Positions 44,660-56,875 of a stretch of 64,000 nt of DNA are shown here, one piece after another; position 1 is the first letter of the stretch, and every line of letters starts with the position of its first letter. The DNA comes from Plicaturopsis crispa FD-325 SS-3 (taxonomy: Eukaryota; Basidiomycota; Agaricomycetes; Amylocorticiales; Amylocorticiaceae). A model generated the notes under the pieces. That model was not told the DNA's origin and searched no databases. It saw only the letters and a program-made list of their open reading frames with translations. A program made the translations under genes and the position numbers. Where the stretch lies: positions 1,051,198-1,115,197 of the forward strand of contig KN832556.1 of the NCBI GenBank assembly GCA_000827205.1, in the 5' to 3' direction.

Positions 44660-46409
44660 ATGACCTCTGCAATGGCCTCCGTGCCTAGGTTTCGAGTAGC
44701 GATATGGTGAGTCGTACAATTGTATCTACTAGACGCCACCAAGTTGACACTGAAATCACTACAGTGGTGGTGGCATTAGCGGCTTATGCCTAGCTGTTGC
44801 ACTGTGCAGAGTCCCAGACATTGAAGTCGCCCTGTATGAAGCTGCAGGACGATTTAAAGAGATTGGTGCAGGCGTCATGATTTGGGAACGGACGTGGCGG
44901 ATTCTCGAACTCATGGGTCTCGCACCGGATTTCTCAAAAATTGCGCACGCACCTCCAGATGGGTCCACAGGTGCCGACTGCGGCGCATCTTTCACGCTTT
45001 ATTTGCTAAACGCCCCTCATCAGGTGTCGGTTTTGATTATCGTCGATCGGACCAGCCAGAGGAAGGTACACGCTTCCATCTCGCCAAGATGCCATGTGCG
45101 GTCGATATTTGCTCTCTTTGCAGCACTGCGTATTGACTCGCGAAATTTCAGATGGATGCATTCGCTTCCACCGCGCTGACTTTCTCGATGTTCTCGTCAA
45201 CCATCTTCCTGACAAGATTGCACACTTCGGAAAACGACTGACCTCGTACTCAAAATCCGACTCGTCGTCTGAAGTAACGCTCGCATTTGCAGACGGGTCA
45301 TCAGCGACATGTGATATTCTCGTCGGATGCGATGGTATCAAATCCCTCGTGCGCACGCTGATGCTAGAGAGCAAAGCCGCGGAAGGGTCCCCAGAATTAC
45401 TGGATTACATTGAGCCCAGGTGGACTGGAACAATCGCGTATAGAGGGTTGATACCTGCCGACAAATTTTCGAGGAACCACAGAACGCTCAGTAATCCCAT
45501 GATGGTGCGTAGGTTTTCTCTTTGTCGCTATGATGAATTGTCTGGACATATGTACTCCGCTGCAAGTATTGCGGTAAAAGCAAGGTATGATGCTTATCAT
45601 TTTTCGAGCGCCGCCGGTATTGATTCGGGCTATTTCAAGCACATCGTTAGCTATTCCATCTCTCAAGGTAGCATCGTGAACGTGGTAGCCCTTACATCCC
45701 AACCGCATCTCGCTGGAGCTGCCTACGACGGCCCGTGGGTAGAGGATTGCAGTCGGGAAGAACTCCTGGCATGCTATGCTGGCTGGGAGCCCGAAGTCAT
45801 ACATCTACTCGAGGTACAAATTTCCTTTTGATCCTCAAGGGTCAAATCTTACGCCCCCTACGCATCAAGTGCATCGACAAGCCAACGCGCTGGGCGTTGC
45901 ATCAGTTACGACCGCTGCCAACATGGACGGCCGATAGAGTAGTTCTCGTCGGAGATTCCGTGCGTTTTAAACTCGCTCGTTTTAATGAGGGCTACTAACA
46001 GGTATGTTCAGGCGCACGGCATGGCACCACACCAGGGTGCCGGAGCTGGTCAAGCCATCGAGGTCAGTAGCAATGCGGTTCCCCCTTACGCCGAATGGCT
46101 GATATACGCATTGCACACCAGGACGCGTATTTGTTGGCATCTCTCCTTAGCCAATCGTCTACAAACATCACGAAGCTCGGACTGGCACTTTCTGCATACG
46201 AAAAGGTCCGCCTGCCCATGGCCAATGCCGTGCTATTGGGATCGTACGAAGCTGGCATGAAGTACGAATTCAACAGCGTCTTCGGGGAAGATTACGCATC
46301 CTTAGGACCTGCAATACAGCGTCAGTGGGATTGGGTTTGGAAAACAACACCAGAGGAAGACGTGGACAGAGCTAGGAATATCATGAAGGGGAGCCTCGCA
46401 AAGTTGTGA
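44660..46409 (+). CDS. FAD-dependent monooxygenase (salicylate-hydroxylase-like)
   Basis: Class A flavoprotein monooxygenase that would hydroxylate an aromatic substrate with NAD(P)H. Nine exons: 44660-44706, 44765-44970, 45024-45095, 45152-45504, 45567-45584 (18 nt), 45640-45813, 45870-45959, 46012-46062, 46122-46409; 432 residues. The FAD ADP-binding fold is FRVAICGGGISGLCLAVALC near the N-terminus; the middle DG motif is CDILVGCDGIKSLVR; the riboflavin-binding GD motif is VVLVGDSAHGMAPHQGAGAG. The block IRFHRADFLDVLVNHLP is typical of fungal salicylate-hydroxylase-like enzymes. Splice junctions fall inside motifs (Cys of GxGxxG; Ser of GDS), which confirms them. The actual substrate is not known. 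Confidence 0.88.
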
Positions 46410-46532
46410 GCTTGGAGGAGAGTAGACGTCCTTTTTCCTTGCAATCGATTCAGTTCGAGTGTTCGCTAGGCACTTTGATGATATCAGATAGGTCGTGTGT
46501 ATTTCATACAAGTATGCTCTCGTTGCCAGGCA

Positions 46533-47678
46533 TTACTGCTTTAGTTTTTCTACCAAGGCGGGAACGGCGTCATACAAGTCTGCCACAAGTCCTACATCCG
46601 CGACCTGGAAGATGGGCGCGTCCGGGTCCTTTAAGGGGACATGTGAGTTAGCCATACAAGAAGAGCAGCCGTGGAACACACCTTGTTAATCGCTACGATG
46701 AGCTTAGAGTCTTTCATACCGGCGAGATGTTGAATAGCCCCGGAAATCCCCACTGCCATGTAAAGCTCAGGAGCGACAATTTTGCCGGTCTGACCGACCT
46801 GGAGCGAGTTGTCCGCATAGCCGGCATCTACGGCAGCACGCGATGCACCGACAGCAGCACCTAGCACATCGGCTAGCGGGTATATCGTGCTTTCGAAGGT
46901 CTCGGCGTTCTTCAGTGCCCGTCCACCGGATACCACACGGCTTGCAGCGCCTAGCTCTGGCCTGTCCGACTTGGTAGACGACGTGTTCACGTGCGTGGAC
47001 GGCGGGTCGGCGACCTCGACGGGGTCCAGTGCCGTCGTCTTCGCCTCACTGTCGCCCTCCGTCGCAGCGGGGAATGCAGTGGATCGGACGGTGAAGAATT
47101 TGATCGGGATAGACGAGGAGGCACGCACGGTGGCGATAGCGTTTCCTGCGTATATGGGGCGCGTGAATGTGGTGCTATTAGCAGCAGCGTCATGCTCGAG
47201 GGACGTGATGTCGGATACAGCAGGGGTATCGAGGATTGCTGCGGCACGAGGCAGAATCGATTTCGCAGAAGACGAATGCGCAGAGACAACGTGTGTGAAG
47301 GGCGAGTCTTTCGATAGCAGACTTTCCAGAAGAGGTGATATGGTCTCTGGTAAAGGTGTCGAATATGCTGCGGAGGTGGAGTGCAGCAAGGAGGTGAGGC
47401 CCTTCAGCCTGGTGGCGTCAGATGCAACGCCTTCAGTATGGCTTAGAAATTACTTACTTCTTGGCTTTTGCGACTACGCTATCGAGCTCATTGGGTCCGC
47501 CGACGACCAGACCTGTGACCTCCCCGCCCAATTGGCCTGCAGCGGTCAAAGCAGACAGAGATCCTGAGTCCAGTATTCCCTCTCGGTGTTCGAGGAAAAC
47601 AAGTGCGTGCGGCGAGGGCGACGTCGCATACGCACGAGCGAATGCTCTGTAGCAGAGCGCAGACCGAGTTCGCAGCAT
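46533..47678 (-). CDS. ETFA: Electron transfer flavoprotein alpha subunit
   Basis: Mitochondrial matrix subunit that binds FAD and passes electrons from acyl-CoA dehydrogenases to ETF-ubiquinone oxidoreductase. Three exons: 47678-47458, 47408-46682, 46628-46533; 347 residues. An Arg/Ala-rich presequence ([19 protein letters not shown]) precedes [10 protein letters not shown] and the first Rossmann-like domain. The FAD-binding part holds [53 protein letters not shown] and [20 protein letters not shown], the diagnostic ETF-alpha signature. It is head to head with the helicase gene. Confidence 0.95.
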
Positions 47679-48199
47679 TTTCGTTTCTAGATGTTGGCAG
47701 AACGATGCAAGAGTGAAATTGGCGGAAATCACAGTGACAGAGGCATTTCGGTATAGGTACCGGCTATATCGGTCGCGTCTCAATTCCGTCACGGTCGCGT
47801 CCAATTCTTGGACCTTCACCTCCTCGTACTGCATCGACGTCTGCACTCTTGTCTATCTTGTAAGCTGCAATCACAGCCTGTCTCGCTCTCCTTCCCGCAG
47901 TCTGCATATCTTGTTGTGTTCCTCGGCTACAGTCACCGCAGTTACGCAGTTACGGTGGTTCTCCAGCGTTCCTTCTCCGGCGTCTACAGACGCCTACACA
48001 TCCTTATCAGCGAGCAAGTTTCTATATCGATCGACCAAATGAAAGCCATCTGCACGCCTCAAGGTCGATTGGGCGGTGGCCACCGTCACGATTCGCTCTT
48101 TGGAGCTAACACTTAGCGCCGGTCGTCCTACATATGCCATTGACCTCTTGAATAGTTTGTCTTTCTGCTTTTCCCGTCTTTCCTGAAGAACTAAAGCTC
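47679..48199. other. Divergent promoter region, no gene seen
   Basis: 521 bp lie between ETFA (-) and the ZNFX1-like gene (+). It is rich in CTGT/CTCC pyrimidine stretches on the plus strand near the helicase start. No gene is recognised. Confidence 0.5.
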
Positions 48200-51100
48200 A
48201 TGTCTCAACAGCAGAAACCCTGCAATTTTTTCAACAAACCTGGCGGCTGTCGCCGTGGGCAAGCATGCCCATACAAACACACGAATTCAACTCCACGTCT
48301 ACACTCGCCCTCGTCACTGACCGCGTCGTCAAGCCAGTCACCGCGGCAGAGCCCAAAATCACCTCCCCGACCAAACGCCCTTCCAAGAACGTCTCCGAAT
48401 GGCGTCTGCGAGTTCTATTGGACCACTGGTAAATGCACGAGGGAGTTTGATTGCAAATATCGGCACGAGATGAAGCCCTCTGCGGCATCGGGAACCTCCT
48501 CCCCTGGCCATAGCGCTCCAAGGACTCCGAATGCCGGGATTGGCGCCCTAGCGCCGTTTCTGACTGAAGGTGGTATGGCAAGGGTTTCGGGCAGCGGGAC
48601 AGATGTTTACTCGACTTCGACCAATCTCTCCCCTACTCAAGCTCATAATTCCATCAAACGGATTCTTATGGATCACTATCGCTTCACAACAACCTTTGAC
48701 GTCTATCAGTTTATGACCGCTCTTGGTAGCGCGTCATCCGCCAATCCAACATGGGTATGTCATCTGTATAGATATCGTAGCAATTGTACTGACCGCCGTG
48801 CCGAGCAGTCAGAGGAGGATGGACAGGTTCGTGTACACGTTACCACTATATCGCCGTGCTTATCATTGTTATCCAGTTATTCCTAAAATCTGTAGCTTCG
48901 GTGAGTAGACATTTTTTTGTCCACCTGCAGACTTTGTAATGATGCTGTTAAAAGGACAACGGTCTCTTGAGAATCGGCGATGTCGTACGATGGGAACATA
49001 TTTCAACGCAAGTTGGGACCCATAGATCGATCCTGTCGTTCCAGCGAGGTTATCTACCGTTGCTCAAGGTTCGTCCTTCGTTAGTTATGCACCCTTTTGA
49101 TGCCTTACAGTGCTACACTTTGTTTATCGCAGTACTTGACCTCGGACTTCGTTGTCAAAAGCACTTTGAATACTTTGATCAAGTACGTATGTTAACAATT
49201 GATGGCACTGCTGTCTATCACTAAGCATTTCTTTAGTGCTCTCTACACCCAGATATTGGGAGATTTCGATCACTTTGTACAAGTTATAGAACAATGCATG
49301 GACACCATGATCGCTGCACGATCGTTCAAGGATCCTAGGTCTACGGCTCACCACGAGTCATCAATAGGAAGTCAGATATTGGCTTCTTTAGCAAGTGTTT
49401 TCTACGAGTAGGTGACGGTTTACTTATGCTCTCCTCGACGAGGCTAACATATATATCTAGATGTCTCACTCGATTCAAAAATGTAGTCGCAATGCAACCT
49501 CGTATGGCTCCTGTTGTTCAGAAGCTCCGCGACTGGACCGAGGCATGGGTCCAAGGAGTTTCCGCACATCCTCCTACCTTCGAAGACCCGTTCGGCACAA
49601 GCGACGTCCGTACTCACGTCACGAGCCATATACAGAGCAAAGTAAATCGATTGGTCGCCATCGTCGACCGAGAACGGAGCAAGCTCGATCGGTCTTCGGG
49701 TCCAGCTGCTTCAGCGCGTCGTCTGGGTGGAGGCTCAGCACTGAGCGAAGGCGTTATCGCAGCGCTGCAAAGCACGTATGAGGGGCCCGGTACAGAACGC
49801 ACTGAGGGCCCTCGACACGATAACGATTTCGTGGAAATACAGAGAATTCGCATTGCGCCCACCCACGAAGAGTTGATCTCCCGCGTTCGGCCCTTCCTTC
49901 CGGTCAACGCATACAATGCCCCACATCCATTTCCCTCAGATAGTATGGAAAAACTTCTGGATATCCAGTTCCGACTTCTCAGAGAGGAGTTAACGTACGC
50001 GTGTTTGATCTCGCTTCATCATACCTAAACTGACTCTGCAGTACATAGAGCGCCGATTCGAGCATCGATACAACTTATATGGGATGACCTGCAAGCGTCC
50101 CCGCAAAAAAAGACCAGCTTAAGCGAAATCATTTCGAAGGGCGGAGGAAAATATCGCGGGCAAGTCGTCGGACAGGACAGCGTCATGTTCAACGTCTACA
50201 CGGAGGTCGCATTCGCGTCCATTGTCCCCGATCGTCGTGGCATCTCCGCAGGCATCTCCTTCCAAACCCCTCCCGGCCGTGCTCGCTCGCATAGTGCGAA
50301 GGATCGTGCGTCGTTTTGGGAGGGAATGGGCGGGAAGCGCCTAATGCAAGGCGGACTTATTGCTCTCATTTGGAAGGAGGGTGCCAACGTGTCCGTTCAT
50401 CTGGGCGTGCTTGCCAGCTCAACGCGCGAGGTGACCGATTCTGCCAAACAGACAAATGGTGCCGAACGCCTCACCGTGCGCATATCGTTCTTCGACGCGG
50501 CCGTCGAGCTCAGGATCTTGAATTCTCTCAAGCAACGAGACACCCGTTCAGGTGTAAAGATTCTGGTTGAGGCTCCGGTCATGTTTGAGGCGATACGCCC
50601 TTTCCTCGAGGCCCTCCGTGTCGAACCTGAGGATGTCCCATTTGGGCAATACCTGGTCCACCGACCTGCAAACTTTTTTGAGTCTTTCACTATCAAACCC
50701 CCCGCCTACACTTTATCACCACGATTTCGATTCGATCTAGCGTGCCTTTTCCCTCCATCGGCCGGCGTCAAGGAGCTGAAGCTGAACGTCTCTGACCCTG
50801 CGTCAGTCGAGGTTGCGCGTCACGAGTTGCGGCATCACAGTCGTCTCGATATCAGCCAGGCCGACGCGGTCATCGATACCCTCACTCGCGAGGTGTCGCT
50901 AATTCAAGGGTGAGTGCAGCTTCCATTCCGTATGGTGATATTATTGATCTTATATGCGACTCAGGCCACCGGGAACTGGTAAAAGCTACACGGGCGTTGA
51001 GCTTCTTCGGGTTCTCATTGCGAACAACGTACGGCCTATCTTGATGATAGCCATGACCAATCACGCTCTGGATCATATGCTGTGCTCTGTCCTCGACGCC

Positions 51101-54100
51101 GGCATTACAACAAAAATCGTACGGCTCGGGTCCCGTTCTGCGGATGAGCGAATCTCCGAGTATTCCATCGAGAAGATGGAAATGGTTACGGGGAGGTCCC
51201 GCCTCGACCAGGCCTTCGCCAAAAATCACTGGAGTCTCAAAGTCGTGGAGGATGAGATTCGCAAACTCATGGAGAAATTTCTCAAAACGACAGTGGACTC
51301 CGAGGAAATTGTCGCATATCTTCGAATCTACTACCCCGAGCACTACGAGTACATCACCGACGAGGTCCCCGAGTGGATCAAGAAAATCAAGCTTAGCGAG
51401 GATGGCGACGGGACTGACGAAGGCTGGCAACGTGCTGGTCGAAACGGTCGTCCTGCTGATGCCCCGGACAACTCCATGTACTCGTTTTGGAGGGAAGGCC
51501 GCGACCTCGCATTTCTCTGGCAGGCCCACCATCCAGACACGGATGGTACCTCGGACGTGATGGGTACACAAGAAACGCGTGCACCTAGCCATAATACATT
51601 CAATGTTCTGGCCGAATCAGACACTAAGCCTGATGCATCGGCAGATGTGTCAGAGACGGATTCGGACACTAGTAGTGACGACGATGATAGCGAGGAGGAT
51701 CAAATTGCCCCCGAAGAGCGTTGGAAAAAAGTGTCGGCACCCGTCGCTCCTACTTCCTCTTCGCCACTCCAAACAAAGGCCCCCGCAGCTCCCACTATTC
51801 CTCGAAATGTATCACCCATTCCCGATATCCTCCACCCATCCGACCTACGCAATACTGCAGATTTCTTTCGAGATGCGTTCGGTTTGGACGAAATACCAGC
51901 CATACCATCGGCAGATCGCGCGTTGGACTTCCTCCTCGAAAATGGCGAAATCTGGCACATGTCTCTACCCGAACGTCAGCGGCTTCATGATCGATGGACC
52001 GCAAGTGCTCGTATCAATGCCCATGACACCCTGGTAGGAGAATTTGAGCGTTTGCGTACAAGGCACGCCGAAGCGCTGCAAAAGTTCAATGAGGGCAAAG
52101 ACGAGGTGGGTCTTTCCTACTTTGAGTGTTGACATGCATACCGGGTCCTCACTTTGGGACACGACAGGCTCGTCGCCAGCTTTTGAGGAAAGTTGATATT
52201 GTTGGATGTACTACCACGGGCAAGTTGGCAACTTCCTCCTCTCATTCGAAATTCGTTACTCATCTACGGCAACACCACCCAGGCGCCGCAAAATTGACCT
52301 CTTTGCTGAAGGTGTGCATCATATAGCCCTATACTGCTGAGCTGCTACCAATACCTAGCTTAGGGTCTCGAGCCACGTGTAATGCTCGTCGAAGAGGCCG
52401 GTCAAGTGCTCGAGGCTCATGTTCTGGGTAGTCTCGTCCGCTCCGTTGAGCATCTTGTACTGGTCGGAGACCCGCTGCAGCTTCGACCGACACTCAACAA
52501 TTACAGCAAGTATCAAATCCCTGCACTGTCACATATCTCCTCGCTGATCGTTATACCTAGTGCTTTCTGTGGAGAATAATCGAGGGGGTTCACTGTATAG
52601 TTTCGACGTGTCCTCCATGGAACGACTCGCCAAGGCAGGACTGCCCATGTCACAAATCAATGTTCAGCGCCGTATGAGGCCTGCAATCTCCAGTCTAATC
52701 AGGTGCGTTGAATGATGCTCCTCAGCATTGACCGGGCTAGAACGTAGACCAGGAACACCCTATATCCACAACTTCAAGACCACGACCTCGTTAAGCAATA
52801 TCCTCCGGTCCGCGGCTTCACCAAGAATGTATTCTTCCTATCGCATAATCACAAGGAGAGTGGTGGCGGCGAAGAGTCTGTGAGCAAGTATAACACTTAT
52901 GAGGTAGGAGTGTGAACAGGTAAAACGAGTCCGGTTGGCGAATCTAACACATATTACACAGGTTGAAATGATAGCCGACTTAGTTCTATATCTTCTGCGG
53001 TAAGTTATATCATTGTACCAAGCTGTGACGACCGATTGAATCGTCGTGCACAGGCAAGGCTGCTACTCGAAAGAAGGCGATATTGTCGGTACGTCGAATG
53101 ATTTCTATACTGTGTTTTCCTTTCTTGACATCTCCTTCACAGTGCTATGTGCATACCTGGGACAACTCGCGCGTGTCCGGGATGCATTAGCGGGCAAAGT
53201 TGCCGTCGTTATCGACGAGCGAGACCAAGTAGAACTCGCGGACCAAGAGGCTGAGAAGGACGATGCCAGCCAAGGAAGCGTCGATTATGTCAAGGTCGCC
53301 CAAAGAGTAAGTCAATAGGCATCGCATACCAAGCTTTTTGTAATAATTGCTACCCTTAGGTTCGTCTACGGACTGTCGATAACTATCAAGGCGAGGAAGC
53401 AACAGTAAGCGCCTTATGCTCTGCGATCTAACGCGGACTAACATGATCTCGACCCACAGATTGTCATCTTGTCACTAGTTAGAAACTCCGGTGGTTCTAA
53501 GGACGACACCGACCTCCCTTCTCGTACAAATATTGGATTCCTCAAAGTTAATATGTTCTTTAACTCTTACCGATCCATGCTAACACACTTATGAAAGTCT
53601 GAAAACCGGACCAATGTGGCTCTCTCTCGTGCCCGCGAGGGTCTCTTCATCCTTGGCAATGCAACCGATCTATCGTCGAGGAGTCAAATGTGGCATTCGA
53701 TCATTGGCGAGCTCGAATCTGAGGAAGCTGTTGGGGAAGGAATCCCAGTCGCGTGCCATCGTCACCCGGATACAGTACAGTTTATCTCTCAACCTGGTAA
53801 ACTCCCGAACTTCTCGCCCGATGGTGTGCCCACTTTGTTTGTTATCTGGAGAAAACCTCCACTTAAAATCGTTCTAGGGGGTTGTCTCCGTCCTTGTGAC
53901 GCCCGTCTCAAATGCGGTCATATCTGCCCATACAAAGTACGTTTATCCGTGGTCCATAGCTGGAAAAATTGAATTGTAATGACATCAATTCTAGTGTCAT
54001 CCTGACGATCCGAACCACATAGCTGTCGCATGTGTCCACCCGTGTCGGAGACTTTGTGAAAGAGGCCATCCGTGCCACAAAGATTGCGCGGAAGATTGCG

Positions 54101-56605
54101 GCAAATGCCAATTTCCCATTCGCGATGTACTTCTCCCCTGTCAGCACCGGAAGCTGATTGTCCCTTGGTACGTGCTCGTGACTCTTCTGTGTGCAGATAC
54201 TTATCTACTCCGTAAACAAGCCATATGATGAGCTCCCTCGACGAGATTATCTGCGACGAGGTCGTCACGAAGAAGCTAACGCATTGCGAACACACCGCAC
54301 GACTGAGATGCTCAGTTGATCCAGCTACTCACCTTTGTCAGGCGACGTGCGGTAGCAACATGTTGTGCTGTGGACAACAATGCCAAGCTCGGTGTCACCA
54401 ATGCCAATCCGCTAACGGCACTGACGGCGAAACGGGACCTCGCCAAAGAATATCGCACCACCCCCACAGCTGTCGCAAGACGCTCTACTGTGAACATCAA
54501 TGCCAGAACCCCTGCTCACAAGACCACGAATGCACAACTATCTGCAAGGAGCCCTGCTTGCAAGTTTGTGCTCACGCCAAATGCAAGTCGTACTGCTCGA
54601 CTCCTTGTGCGCCGTGTCAAGAGCCATGTGTATGGAATTGTCCTCATTACTCGTGTCCGGTACCATGTGGATCTGTGAGTGTCTCGCACTGATAAATGCC
54701 CTGCATCTAACCGCCGGACTGGTAGGTATGTGCCCGGTTGCCTTGCGATCGCAGATGCGAGAAGTTTTTGGAGTGTGGACACCGTTGCCCCTCGGGTGAG
54801 CCAAGAACCCCTCAAACATCATGAAGATATAGTATATTGATGATAGATTTAGTTTGCGGCGAACCGTGTGCCTCTCAAATATGCCCTTCTTGCGCATCGG
54901 AGGACGTCAAGCAGAATATTGTCGATTTCATCATGCAGCGCACACTGGAGGATATCGATGTCGAGCAGGGAACACTGGATGAGCTTCTCATCACAAATCC
55001 GACCTGTGGCCACGTCTTCACTGTCGAAACTTTGGACGGACACTGCTCGATCGCCGAATATTACCAGCAAGCCCCTGACGGGACATGGATGGGACTTCAG
55101 GCCCCTCCGGACGCGTACAAGGCACCACCCAAGTGTCCGAATTGCCGTTCCGCCATCACAGCTCCTCGTTACGGCCGCGTCTTCAAGCCGGCTAACTTGC
55201 GTATATTGGAAAACGATGTCGCAGGACAGATGTCGCATTCGCTTAGTCAAGTTCACAGCACGATTGACGCGGTGACCAACAGAGATGTCGAAATCCAAGA
55301 GCGGGTAACAGCCGCTGCGCGCACGATAACGGCTGGAGAGCCATCCCAGGACAAGAAATTGCGCAAGCAACGGGAGAAATGTCGATCAAAAGCTCTTCGG
55401 TTGGACATCTCAGGTGATCAGCCAGCTCCCCTCGACTCCATTGATCCGGGGAACAGACTTTACCACGGAGCATTCCCTGTCGGTGCTGCTGCGTGGCGCA
55501 AACAAGTCCAGCCACTCTTCAGAGCGTACCAACAAACCCTCGCAATCGCAGCTACACGGTCTGCGCATGTCAATGCGTGGCAGTCGGCATTTTCGTGCTT
55601 GTACTCGCAGGAAATGGAGCTCGCCCTTGCCGACCCCGCCTATGCGCCGAGGCGACCCGAAGAGTACGCTATGCGGGTGGCCCGTATGAAAGTAGGGCAG
55701 CCTCAACCGCGTGCAGATAGAAGATTCCTCGTCGAGGCATTCTGGGCATCCCTCAACATCCGCTTCACTCTAGCCGGATATGCACGCAAATGGCTCGACA
55801 CTCTTAGCGACCGCCCGACGTACTCCCCACATGACAGGCAAATCTGGGCCACGTATATCGACTTCGTCCTCAGCACATGCGTCCGGGACGCCACTGCTGC
55901 CATCGACGTTGCTCGTGCATCGGAATCGCACCGACAGGTCGTGCAGACTTCATTGTTTGTCTTACGCGCCGAGCTCGAGAAGTTCCGTTTCAACATTGAC
56001 GAATCGCGTCGGGCCGGCGCACTGCGAGAACATCGCGAGGAGCTCATTGCCAGTGCCTCCCAAAAGAAGATTCGCGCGCGTGAAATGAAGCTCAAGGAGC
56101 AATCATCGCTCGAGGCTCGACGCGTTTTCAAGGCAAATCCTGACATCCGAGAGACGTTTGAGCAAACTAGCGCTTTAATCATCGAGGAATACGGCAAGAT
56201 CGAGGAATCCCTGCGTCGCGACACGTTCTACGAGCCAGTCTCCGTCGAAGAACGAATGGGTATCATCAAGGCTCTCAATTTTTGTGAGTTGACTCTTGTA
56301 CTTAGATGGTCACCATCGTGCTAAGAGGTCCTCAGCGCACACCGGCCATTTCTACAATTGCCCCAACGGCCATTCATTCGTCATAGGAGAAGTTCGTGTC
56401 ATTTTCGTTGATTTCGCCTTCGACTCACCGACTGATCATCTCTTCGCAGTGCGGAGGAGCTATGGAGCGCGCTCGATGCCCAGAATGTGGTGCTGCAATC
56501 GGTGGGGCAAACCATACATTGGAGGCCAACAATACTCGTGACGTTCAAATGGAGGCGCTGCTACGTCAAGGCGCCGAACGTAGTCCTTGGGCATGGGCGC
56601 AGTAG
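48200..56605 (+). CDS. ZNFX1: ZNFX1/Hrr1-like RNAi helicase with CCCH, NFX1 and RZ fingers
   Basis: Very large SF1 RNA helicase, 27 exons, 2332 residues: 48200-48754, 48809-48826, 48877-48900, 48955-49068, 49133-49182, 49237-49407, 49461-50002, 50042-50909, 50965-52105, 52168-52219, 52283-52311, 52364-52505, 52561-52702, 52753-52903, 52962-52999, 53054-53088, 53143-53306, 53360-53404, 53460-53546, 53598-53823, 53878-53936, 53995-54167, 54221-54674, 54726-54795, 54847-56283, 56336-56391, 56450-56605. Two C-x8-C-x5-C-x3-H fingers (8-27, 70-89) come first. The helicase core has GPPGTGKS (about 781-788), VEEAGQ, GDPLQLRP, NYQGEEAT and NVALSRAREG. NFX1-type cysteine repeats follow (about 1530-1790), then a helical region and a C-terminal RZ finger (CPNGHSFVIGECGG, CPECGAAIGG). 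Relatives (fission-yeast Hrr1, animal ZNFX1) act in small-RNA silencing or RNA sensing; that role is inferred here. Confidence 0.88.
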
Positions 56606-56875
56606 ACACATGCGTAGGTGACCACGAGTCAAGTTGTATACACGCTGAGGAGTTCTTCATGCTTGAGGTCCATGTTTTGCTTTCCTATACCGTCATGTCA
56701 CATGTCACACATAAATGTACCAATTACCGAATTATCCAACACTTTCTTGTCCCCCTAGCTAGCGAAGCAGTTGAGTCAACTCGGCCAGTCCATTCATTAT
56801 CTATACATGTCATATGGTACACAAAAACACACCGAGAATAGAGGTGCACAGAGCAGATAACAATCAAGACCAGCC

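Noticed and set aside
46887-47567. 226-codon plus-strand frame opposite ETFA
   Set aside because: Shadow frame; ETFA on the minus strand is unmistakable.
49993-50041. GTACGC donor at 49995 in the helicase gene
   Set aside because: It leads straight into a stop after splicing; the GTTTGA donor at 50003 keeps the conserved His-Arg-Ala-Pro-Ile frame.
50882-51592. 236-codon minus-strand frame inside the helicase gene
   Set aside because: Antisense shadow of the large helicase exon.
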